NCBI GenBank assembly: GCA_964617765.1
Contig: CAZTZY010000087.1
Coordinates: 1 to 12,194 of the forward strand
Length of the DNA stretch: 12,194 bases
Source of the DNA: CAZTZY01 sp964617765
GTDB taxonomy: Bacteria; Pseudomonadota; Gammaproteobacteria; Pseudomonadales; DT-91
Direction of reading: 5' to 3'
Position numbers and translations under genes: made by a program. The notes under the pieces were generated by a model. The model had not been told where the DNA came from. It worked only from the letters and a program-made list of their open reading frames with translations, and did not search any database. Shown here piece after piece: positions 1-5,661 of the stretch; positions within the stretch are counted from its first letter, which is position 1; each line of letters opens with the position of its first letter.

Positions 1-231
1 CTTAAAAGAGAATGAATAAAAACGCTGGGTATCATGTAGGGTAGAATGGAACAAATGGGATCAGGGTGGGAGGGCTTTACTTGACTCCGATTGTTCTAAT
101 GTAGTTTGCGTTTTATTAAATGCGTTAGATTTTTACTATTACCAAAATTATATATTGACGCTCGCGCAGAGCAAATGAATGGCTGTCTAGATCTGTATAA
201 AGAAATAACGTGCCATGCTGGAGATTAACAA
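1..231. other. Intergenic stretch without a convincing gene
   Basis: Any gene entering from the left must end by base 19, because all three forward frames meet a stop there (3-5, 13-15 and 17-19). A forward frame is open from 20 to 178 for 52 codons before a TGA, but it has no ATG and no ribosome binding site, so I do not call it. The stretch is AT-rich like the gene that follows. It presumably holds that gene's promoter, but I see no clear -35/-10 pair. Confidence 0.4.
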
Positions 232-918
232 ATGCATAAAAGTTTAATTGTTCTCATTGGGCTATTTGTTTTTTCTTGGACTAATTTTTCCATGGCATCT
301 ACATGTGAGAATATTCCTATATCAGTATTTGTAAAAGAGTTAGATAGATCGAGAAAAATAATCGATGATTTCCCATTAAAATTGAGTGCTCCAGATTATA
401 AAATACACGAGATTAATGATCGATGTTATACGGAATTATGGGTGTTTGATTTGAACAGAACAAAAGCTGATATGATGACTCATAATTTTGCAAGATATTA
501 TACTTTTAATAGCAAAGGGAAGTTAGTTTTTTACCGTAATGGTTCTCGTGAGAATCGAATGCGATGTGGCGATATCAGTAAAAGTAAATTTCTAAATAAG
601 GATGATGCATTTTATTTCGAGCATTTGAAAAAATTAAGATCTCAAAATAAAGATTTACCAAAAGAATTACCGTTTGAAAAACACTTCTGGACAAGTCTTC
701 ATTCTTGTCGGCCTCATGTAGGAGAGTTATATGTTGATAAAATTAATCAAGAAAAATATTCCCGATCATGGGATTTTGATTTAAATGGTGACTTGTATCA
801 AGTGAGTGAATTGAAAAAAGAGAAAATTCCTCCACGCCTTACTGCCGAAGAAATAAAAAGGCATCAGGCAGAAAAAGATGCATATGATGAAAAATATAAG
901 AAGCATCGTAGAGATTAA
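232..918 (+). CDS. Hypothetical secreted (periplasmic) protein, AT-rich orphan
   Basis: This 228-residue protein is of a family I do not recognise. Residues 1-23 form a typical Sec signal peptide: a basic start, a hydrophobic core (LIVLIGLFVFSW) and a likely cleavage site after SMAS. The mature part is hydrophilic, with a handful of cysteines that could form disulfides. It also has two similar aromatic/acidic stretches, WVFDLN near residue 70 and SWDFDLNGD near 180, which may mark an internal duplication. The C-terminal 30 residues are very charged and probably helical (Lys/Glu/Arg-rich). The ATG at 232 has a GGAG at 220-223 with 8 bases of spacing. Base composition is clearly more AT-rich than the methyltransferase and efflux genes to its right, which suggests a separate origin. 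It is probably monocistronic. Export is well supported; function is unknown. Confidence 0.75.
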   Translation: MHKSLIVLIGLFVFSWTNFSMASTCENIPISVFVKELDRSRKIIDDFPLKLSAPDYKIHEINDRCYTELWVFDLNRTKADMMTHNFARYYTFNSKGKLVFYRNGSRENRMRCGDISKSKFLNKDDAFYFEHLKKLRSQNKDLPKELPFEKHFWTSLHSCRPHVGELYVDKINQEKYSRSWDFDLNGDLYQVSELKKEKIPPRLTAEEIKRHQAEKDAYDEKYKKHRRD

Positions 919-932
919 ATTAATTGGACCAA

Positions 933-962
933 GCAGGGCGAGCAAAACGCAGTGTGCCCACC
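933..962. repeat. Degenerate GTGGGCA/TGCCCAC-type palindromic repeat
   Basis: The right arm ends in TGTGCCCACC and the left side begins GCAGGGCGAGCA, with a short AAACGCAG middle. This resembles, from memory, small palindromic elements of the form GGTGGGCA...TGCCCACC that occur between genes in many gammaproteobacteria. Pairing of the arms is imperfect, so this may be a decayed copy. It lies between the secreted orphan and the methyltransferase gene and could fold as a weak hairpin. Confidence 0.3.
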
Positions 963-1009
963 TTTAAACAACGATATCAATAATAAATGTTAGGCTACAG
1001 GTAAACAGC

Positions 1010-1621
1010 ATGTTGTTAAAAGACATCGAAGAAAAAACGCTGGGGCATTATGCAGGTTCAGCTGAGAGTTTTTGGCAAGGCACCAAAGATCATGATGTGC
1101 AGCAAAATTACCGGGCTTTACTGGCACAGTTCCCTGAGGGCAAGGTGTTAGATATCCTGGATTTGGGCTGTGGGCCAGGCCGCGATGTGAAGCATTTCAG
1201 TGCCTTGGGACATCGGGTAACTGGCCTTGATGGTTGTGAAACATTTTGCCTGATGGCGCGTGAGTACACGGGCTGTACTATCTGGCACCAGTCGTTTTTT
1301 GCGCTCGATTTGCCGGAGGCGGCCTTTGATGGCATTTTCGCCAATGCCTCCCTGTTTCATGTACCCAGCCTGGTTTTGCCCAAGGTGTTAAAACAGCTGC
1401 ATGATGCCCTGCGGGTGAATGGCATTTTATTTTCATCGAACCCGCGCGGTTCAGGTGAAGGCTGGTCGGGCAACCGTTATGGGCATTATATGGAAGTGGA
1501 GGAAAGCCGGCGTTTTTGGGAGGAGGCGGGTTTCGAGATTGTGGATGTGTATTATCGGCCACAAGGTTTGCCGTTAGAAAAACAGCCGTGGCTGGCGATG
1601 GTGAGTCGGCGGGTGGGTTAG
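1010..1621 (+). CDS. Class I SAM-dependent methyltransferase, intact copy
   Basis: This 203-residue cytosolic enzyme has the Rossmann-type methyltransferase fold. Motif I, which binds S-adenosylmethionine, is ILDLGCGPGRD at residues 49-59. The acidic residue after strand 2 is D74 in VTGLDG. The DGIFANASLFHVP block near 107-119 and the SSNPRG...GWSGNRYG block near 145-160 are typical of a common proteobacterial family of about 205 residues whose substrate is unknown. The length is normal and no domain is missing. The ATG at 1010 has only a weak purine stretch upstream (CAGG), so the start is the least certain point; no better in-frame start is visible. An AT-rich hairpin follows the stop. The last 92 codons reappear at 11525-11804 as a truncated copy. 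Nothing ties this enzyme to copper; it is more likely the gene into which the island inserted. Confidence 0.85.
   Translation: MLLKDIEEKTLGHYAGSAESFWQGTKDHDVQQNYRALLAQFPEGKVLDILDLGCGPGRDVKHFSALGHRVTGLDGCETFCLMAREYTGCTIWHQSFFALDLPEAAFDGIFANASLFHVPSLVLPKVLKQLHDALRVNGILFSSNPRGSGEGWSGNRYGHYMEVEESRRFWEEAGFEIVDVYYRPQGLPLEKQPWLAMVSRRVG
1343..1621 (+). repeat. Left direct repeat: 3' part of the methyltransferase gene
   Basis: This segment (codons 112-203 and the stop) matches 11525-11804 in the same orientation with 18 substitutions and one 1-base indel over 280 columns, about 93% identity counted by eye. The two copies are offset by 10,182 bp and bracket the whole copper module. Confidence 0.9.
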
Positions 1622-1625
1622 GCTG

Positions 1626-1650
1626 GAAAAATATGGGTCGGATATTTTTC
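1626..1650 (+). terminator. AT-rich hairpin after the methyltransferase gene
   Basis: A perfect inverted repeat pairs GAAAAATAT (1626-1634) with ATATTTTTC (1642-1650) around a 7-base loop, GGGTCGG. It starts five bases after the stop codon. The stem is weak because it is AT-rich, and the T-run lies inside the stem rather than after it, so this is only a possible intrinsic terminator. The truncated methyltransferase copy at the right end has no equivalent hairpin. Confidence 0.4.
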
Positions 1651-1719
1651 GATCAGATTTCAATAAAATAATAAAGCGCGATAAATAATCCATGTTAGGC
1701 AGGAATCATTCACCAGCAC

Positions 1720-1954
1720 CTACCTGAAATGAAACAACGCCAGTTGTTCCTTTTGCTGCTGTCTGCGCAAATGATTCTTTCTATGCCCATCTGTTCTGGC
1801 CAAAGGGCGCAATAATTTGCGCTTCTTCATTCCGGCCTAAAACCCTGAACGACGCCAACCTGACACTATCCGGAAATCTCTGGGAGTTTGTATAGGGCAG
1901 TCGCTTTCGATTGCTCGCGTGGAACAGTGACTGTCTTGCCAAAATGAGCAGCAT
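1720..1954 (-). pseudogene. Frameshifted relic of a small conserved hypothetical reading frame
   Basis: On the reverse strand an ATG at 1954 opens 57 codons (beginning MLLILARQSLFH, later SFRVLGRNEEAQIIAP) and stops at 1781-1783. If one base is removed from the GGCCAAAGGGCGC stretch at 1799-1811, the frame instead continues as LARTDGHRKNHLRRQQQ and runs to a stop at 1720-1722. From memory, an uninterrupted version of this peptide recurs among small hypothetical proteins of gammaproteobacteria; I could not search for it. It may not be a true protein but the shadow of a repeated DNA element. It lies between the methyltransferase and the copper genes, where an island edge would be expected. The forward strand has only a 28-codon ORF at 1729 with a hydrophobic, signal-like sequence. 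Confidence 0.45.
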
Positions 1955-2020
1955 AATATTGTAATACCTTTGTACAGAGTATGTGTTTTAACGTACAGAT
2001 TTCATTGTTTTGTAAATATA

Positions 2021-2052
2021 GGGTAACTCTACCCACCAGCAGTAGTTGGTGG
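2021..2052 (+). promoter_or_regulatory. Two overlapping dyads upstream of the copper-storage gene
   Basis: GGGTA-actc-TACCC occupies 2021-2034 and CCACCA-(8)-TGGTGG occupies 2033-2052. They share bases 2033-2034, so as RNA hairpins the two could not both form fully. An AT-rich stretch, TGTAAATATA at 2011-2020, just before the first dyad could be a -10 region. The GC-rich dyads could be an operator for a metal regulator or an mRNA leader structure. They do not match a CueR or CusR site, and no regulator gene is present to pair with them. Confidence 0.3.
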
Positions 2053-2105
2053 TCAACAGTCGATGTGCGCAGCGCCTAAAATTATCTTTACTGGAGTATA
2101 CCTTA

Positions 2106-2459
2106 ATGAACAAACCTGAAATGCAACACGATACAAAATCTCATGATCATATGCAGTCTTGCATAGATGTATGCGGTCAATGCCATGCAATATGTCTACA
2201 TACCGCAATGTCTCATTGCCTTGCAACGGGAGGAAAACATGTAGAAATTGAACATTTTCGTCTAATGATTAATTGCGCAGAAATCTGCCAAACCGCCACC
2301 AACTTTATGTTAAGCGGCTCAGCTTTTCACAAGAAACTTTGTGCTGTTTGTGCTGAAGTGTGTGATGCCTGCGCTAAAAGTTGCGAGCAAGTTGGCGGTA
2401 TGGAAGATTGCGTAAAAGCATGTCGTGCTTGCGCTGATAGTTGCCGCAAATGCTGTTAA
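2106..2459 (+). CDS. Csp3-like cytosolic four-helix-bundle copper storage protein
   Basis: This 117-residue protein contains 18 cysteines, at residues 19, 23, 26, 30, 38, 57, 61, 79, 82, 86, 89, 93, 102, 106, 109, 113, 116 and 117. They recur at helical spacing (CxxC and CxxxC), which points into the core of a four-helix bundle. This is the pattern of the DUF326/Csp family, whose Csp3 members store many Cu(I) ions per monomer through cysteine thiolates. No signal peptide is present, so it should be the cytosolic Csp3 type rather than exported Csp1. The N-terminus (HDTKSHDHM) adds His and Met. I chose the ATG at 2106 because GGAG at 2093-2096 precedes it by 9 bases; the frame is open back to a TTG at 2046, which has no such signal. 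It stands upstream of the Cus genes and would buffer cytosolic copper. Family assignment is strong; the storage role is inferred. Confidence 0.92.
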   Translation: MNKPEMQHDTKSHDHMQSCIDVCGQCHAICLHTAMSHCLATGGKHVEIEHFRLMINCAEICQTATNFMLSGSAFHKKLCAVCAEVCDACAKSCEQVGGMEDCVKACRACADSCRKCC

Positions 2460-2523
2460 ATATTTAATGATTAATCATTCCGTTCGTACTGATCGTAATG
2501 GTTACCAAAATATGGGCGCAACA

Positions 2524-2537
2524 TTGATATACATCAA
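2524..2537 (+). promoter_or_regulatory. Perfect FNR/Anr box
   Basis: TTGATATACATCAA matches the FNR/Anr consensus TTGAT-N4-ATCAA at all ten fixed positions and is symmetric. It lies 126 bp before the start of the small periplasmic protein gene, in the 203-bp gap after the copper-storage gene. A -10-like TGATAAT lies downstream at 2565-2571. The box centre at 2530.5 would be about 47 bases before the inferred start of transcription, a few bases more than the usual -41.5 activator position, so the exact promoter is uncertain. The site suggests oxygen-responsive control of this gene and perhaps of the Cus genes after it. Confidence 0.7.
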
Positions 2538-2662
2538 GGTAGTGCCTTATTTATTGAGACATGCTGATAATGAGTTTCCATTTGATTTTCTGGCAAGTGA
2601 AACAATACAACATCTGCACGTTAAAAAATTAATGACATCACATAAACATCTGGAGAATAAGC

Positions 2663-3010
2663 ATGAAATCAACAAACATAAAATCGGCATTGTTTTTAGC
2701 GGTAGTTTTAACTCTGCCTACTTTTGCTGTTGCGGCAACGGTAGAAACCCCCATTGAAAAGCTGATTTCAGAGTTAGCTGATAAACCGGAGCAGCATCAG
2801 GCTGTAGCCACGTATTATCGTGAAAAAGCCGCAGCGGCCAAAAAAGATCTGGCAGAACATGAAGCGATGAAGCCTGCGTATAAAGCTTTTTCAAAAGACA
2901 CAACATCAGTCAAAATGCAGAGTCATTGTGATCGTATGATTCAAGCCGATAAAACGCTGATTAAAGAGTATGAAAGCCTTGCTGAAATGCATGAAGCGGC
3001 GTCCAAATAA
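2663..3010 (+). CDS. Small periplasmic helical protein, possible metallochaperone
   Basis: This is a 115-residue precursor. Residues 1-24 form a signal peptide with a cleavage site after FAVA, giving a mature protein of about 91 residues. The mature part is almost entirely amphipathic helix, likely a helical hairpin with a break near residues 70-82. Possible soft-metal ligands are spread over both halves: H45, H66, M69, then M85, H88, C89 and M92, and finally M109 and H110. I recognise the pattern (YYREKAAAAKK..EHEAM..AY, then a MQSHCDRM block) as one that recurs in small proteins near copper genes, but I know of no assigned function. GGAG at 2652-2655 lies 7 bases before the ATG. It precedes cusC with a large hairpin between, in the position where CusF would be useful, and it lacks the CusF beta-barrel. 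A periplasmic copper-binding role is inferred. Confidence 0.8.
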   Translation: MKSTNIKSALFLAVVLTLPTFAVAATVETPIEKLISELADKPEQHQAVATYYREKAAAAKKDLAEHEAMKPAYKAFSKDTTSVKMQSHCDRMIQADKTLIKEYESLAEMHEAASK

Positions 3011-3027
3011 CTGCCAGTCATTAAGTA

Positions 3028-3085
3028 GGCAATAACGATAGTCTGCTTCATTCCCTGTCAGGGAATGAAGCAGACAATTATTGCC
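3028..3085 (+). terminator. Strong 58-nt hairpin between the periplasmic gene and cusC
   Basis: The inner stem is a perfect 17-bp inverted repeat (3041-3057 with 3059-3075) around a single central T. A further 8-bp pair, GGCAATAA (3028-3035) with TTATTGCC (3078-3085), extends it across a small internal loop (CGATA against AA). There is no run of T after the stem, so it is not a textbook intrinsic terminator. It begins 17 bases after the stop of the upstream gene and ends 30 bases before cusC. It could reduce read-through, protect the upstream mRNA from 3' degradation, or be a remnant of a mobile palindrome. Confidence 0.6.
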
Positions 3086-3115
3086 CGCTTTAATGAATCA
3101 TATTGAGTATTCACC

Positions 3116-4516
3116 ATGATGAAACGGTTGGCAGTGTTTTTTTTGCTGTTGTTAGGTACTGCACAAGCCTGCGCCGAGGATGCCACATTAACTATTGATA
3201 ATTACCTGATGGAAGTGATGGCTTCCAATCCGGTGGTCAACGCCGCACAGGAACGCAATACGGCATTACAGCTACGCGTCAAGCCAGCTGCAACACTGGA
3301 AGATCCTTTTATCGCTTTTGGTGTGGATGAAATTCCCTACGGCGAAACCAGGGCACAGGCTTATCGTTATCAAATCAGCCAGGCTTTTCCTTTTCCAGGA
3401 AAACTGCATAACCGTGAAGAACTTGCCAGCAACAGGGCACATATTGCTGAATCTGATCTGCAAACCCGACGTCGCCAGTTGCAGGTGATTGCCACCCAAT
3501 ATTTTTACCGCGCATTTTATAATGCCCGGGCCATCAAGCTGAATCAGGAGCAACAGGCACTGGTCAGTGCTGCCATGTCAAGCGCCCAAACGCGTTATCA
3601 AACCGGTGGCAATACCCACCATGACTGGCTACTGGCGAAAATGGAATTATCGACATTACTGGTTGAACAACATCGCTTGCAACGCGAACAATTCACTTTG
3701 CAAGCCATGATGAATGAATTACGCGGAAAACCGGGTGACGGTGATATGCCCCCTCTGGTGGCTAATTTCGCTAACGCTCAGGATCAGGCAGTTGAAGCTT
3801 CCCTGAATGACCAGCCAGAACTCGCCGCTATCGATGCCCAGTCGGCTCAGGCGAATAATGAATACAAACTGGCCAAACTGGAATATTACCCGGATTTTGT
3901 TGTGCAGGTGATGGCGATGGAGCCGCGAATGAAAGATGAAATGAACCCGGAAGAATCTAACTGGGGCGTCATGATTGGCATGAATGTCCCCTTGTACTTT
4001 TCTCGCAAGCAAGCAAGTCTCGTATCCGCTGCCCGGCATGAACAGCGCGCCCTTGAGCTGGATAAACAATACTTGCTTAACAAACTGAATACCGAGATGG
4101 CGAATGCCAGGCAGGCCTTGGCCTCTGCAACGGATATTGTCCGGCTCTATGAAAAAGAGGTATTGCCTAACACGCATTCTGCCTTGACTGAGGCGCGTTC
4201 AGCTTATGAAGCAAGGCGTACCACGCTGGATCAATATCTGGAAATACTGAAAGTGAAAAATACCCAGGAACTGGAATTACTGGCTGCCCATATCGATGTA
4301 GAGCTGGCCAGAACGCGCCTGAAAGAGTTATTGTCAACGCCGCCCTTGATGAGGCTGGCGCCATCGCGCCCCAGTGTGTTTGGCAACGGTAATATGGGTG
4401 ACGGCATGCAGTCATCTGACCCGGTATTAATGGGTGATGGCATGAGCGCTGGCAAAACTACGGGCAAGACTGATCGTGCTCCCCAATCTGGGGATTCCGG
4501 CATGAGTGGAATGTAA
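3116..4516 (+). CDS. CusC-type TolC-family outer-membrane efflux channel
   Basis: This 466-residue protein forms the outer-membrane channel of a tripartite heavy-metal exporter. A signal peptide covers about residues 1-20 (RLAVFFLLLLGTAQAC). The Cys next to the cleavage region is not in a good lipobox (AQAC rather than L-A/S-G/A-C), so lipidation, known for E. coli CusC, is doubtful here. Two long helical outer-membrane-efflux repeats follow: YRYQISQAFPFPGK near residue 90 is typical of the first, and WGVMIGMNVPLYF near 285 of the second. The last 40 residues are an unusual Gly/Asp/Met-rich tail with MGDGM twice (427-431 and 439-443) and a final MSGM, six methionines in all. This could bind Cu(I)/Ag(I) at the periplasmic end. 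The stop codon shares one base with the next start, so the genes are translationally coupled. Two ATG codons stand together at 3116 and 3119; the first is used here. The upstream binding site is weak. Confidence 0.9.
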   Translation: MMKRLAVFFLLLLGTAQACAEDATLTIDNYLMEVMASNPVVNAAQERNTALQLRVKPAATLEDPFIAFGVDEIPYGETRAQAYRYQISQAFPFPGKLHNREELASNRAHIAESDLQTRRRQLQVIATQYFYRAFYNARAIKLNQEQQALVSAAMSSAQTRYQTGGNTHHDWLLAKMELSTLLVEQHRLQREQFTLQAMMNELRGKPGDGDMPPLVANFANAQDQAVEASLNDQPELAAIDAQSAQANNEYKLAKLEYYPDFVVQVMAMEPRMKDEMNPEESNWGVMIGMNVPLYFSRKQASLVSAARHEQRALELDKQYLLNKLNTEMANARQALASATDIVRLYEKEVLPNTHSALTEARSAYEARRTTLDQYLEILKVKNTQELELLAAHIDVELARTRLKELLSTPPLMRLAPSRPSVFGNGNMGDGMQSSDPVLMGDGMSAGKTTGKTDRAPQSGDSGMSGM

Positions 4517-5655
4517 TGACTATGAAAAAATCGTTAGTATTTCTTTGGCTTTTGGCAGCCAGTGTTAATGTCATGAGTGGAATGGCAGATATGCCTGGCA
4601 TGGATCACAGTAAAAATGCGGATACCGGTACGGGAGTAATGGTGGGTGAACGTTCCGGTATTATTGTTGCAGAAGAAGCCCAGGCCAGGGCTGGCGTGCA
4701 AACTTATACGGCCAGGCATGAGAAACTCATCAATACGTTGCGCACGGTAGGTTACTTCGCTTCAGACCAGACTCGTGAAGCACATGTGCATACCCGCATT
4801 AATGGCTGGATAGAAACCATTAATGTCGATTTTATTGGCAAGGCCATAAAAAAAGGCGATCCGCTGTTTCAGTTATACAGCCCTGATTTGACCAGTACTC
4901 AGGAAGAATATCTGGCAGCAATACAGCAGGGTGAAGGAGGTGCTGATGTGGCAGAAGCCGCATTAAAACGCTTGCGCTTATGGGGAGTGCCGGAATCTGA
5001 AATAAGACGGCTAAGAATTGAAAAGAAAGTAGCCAAAACCCTGACGTTTTATGCGCCCATGAGCGGTATCGTTTTGCGCAAGGCTGCCATCCAGGGCATG
5101 TATGTTACACCGGATATGGAACTGTACTATCTGGGTAATACCGACAAGATGTGGCTGTTGTTAACCTTGTACGAAGCGGATTTGTCGCACGTCAACGTCG
5201 GTGATGCCGTGGATATCAGCCTGCCTTATGACCCCGCCAAGCGTTATACTGGAAAAATCAGCTATATCTATCCCGAGGTTGATGTTCAGTCACGTACCGC
5301 CAAGGCGCGCGTAGCACTGAGCAATGCTGACCTTTTTCTGCGGCCTGGCATGTTTGCCAATGCCGAGATTCATCAGGAATTAGGTGAAATGTTAGTCATC
5401 CCTGATGATGCCGTGCTGGATACCGGCACTCGCAAAATTGTGTTTGTCAAAACCGATATCATGCAGTTTGAACCCCGTGAAGTGCAAACCGGGGCACGTG
5501 TGAATGGCAGAATCGTCATATTGTCAGGTCTGCATGAGGGTGAAGAAGTTGTCGTCAGTGCCAGTTTCCTGATTGATGCGGAAAGCCGTATCCAGGCCGC
5601 TTTGCGTACCGGTAAAGCCAGTGCATCAAGTCACGCTGAACATGGCAAGAAGTGA
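4516..5655 (+). CDS. CusB-type periplasmic adaptor of RND copper/silver efflux
   Basis: This 379-residue membrane-fusion protein links the inner-membrane pump to the outer-membrane channel. A signal sequence (MKKSLVFLWLLAASVNV) is followed by a methionine-rich segment, MSGMADMPGMDHS, at residues 20-32, comparable to the N-terminal Met residues with which CusB takes up Cu(I). The barrel-sandwich half-motif RINGWIETINVDFIGKAIKK lies near 94-113, with a short helical hairpin after it. The second half-motif (FYAPMSGIVLRKAAIQGMYV) is near 178-197, followed by the beta-barrel and membrane-proximal domains (RTAKARVALSN...LRPGMFANAEI). The length is slightly under E. coli CusB (about 407). The ATG at 4516 overlaps the cusC stop, with GAGTGGA at 4504-4510 as the likely binding site; ATG 4522 is an alternative that gives a cleaner signal peptide. 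No separate N-terminal metal-binding domain is present. Confidence 0.92.
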   Translation: MTMKKSLVFLWLLAASVNVMSGMADMPGMDHSKNADTGTGVMVGERSGIIVAEEAQARAGVQTYTARHEKLINTLRTVGYFASDQTREAHVHTRINGWIETINVDFIGKAIKKGDPLFQLYSPDLTSTQEEYLAAIQQGEGGADVAEAALKRLRLWGVPESEIRRLRIEKKVAKTLTFYAPMSGIVLRKAAIQGMYVTPDMELYYLGNTDKMWLLLTLYEADLSHVNVGDAVDISLPYDPAKRYTGKISYIYPEVDVQSRTAKARVALSNADLFLRPGMFANAEIHQELGEMLVIPDDAVLDTGTRKIVFVKTDIMQFEPREVQTGARVNGRIVILSGLHEGEEVVVSASFLIDAESRIQAALRTGKASASSHAEHGKK

Positions 5656-5661
5656 GTTGAT

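Noticed and set aside
989..1700. Integron gene cassette around the methyltransferase gene, because GTTAGGC (fits GTTRRRY) occurs at 989-995 and 1694-1700
   Set aside because: No matching inverse core (RYYYAAC) lies before either site, no attC-like paired arms are visible, and a third GTTAGGC at 1617-1623 shows the heptamer recurs by chance here.
1866..2075. Reverse-strand frame open for 69 codons upstream of the Csp3 gene, ending in a plausible-looking peptide
   Set aside because: It has no ATG, overlaps the Csp3 promoter region and is in a different frame from the relic at 1720-1954; an open frame of this length is possible by chance.
1951..2105. CueR- or CusR-type operator before the Csp3 gene
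   Set aside because: I found neither the spaced CueR inverted repeat nor the CusR AATGACA/TGTCATT palindrome here or in the 2460-2662 gap.
2425..2757. 110-codon forward open frame between the Csp3 gene and the periplasmic protein gene
   Set aside because: It begins inside the Csp3 gene and ends inside the signal-peptide gene, has no ribosome binding site, and would span the FNR box; its sequence resembles no protein I know.
3719..4177. 152-codon reverse-strand open frame inside cusC
   Set aside because: It lies entirely within a well-supported TolC-family gene and has no recognisable domain.
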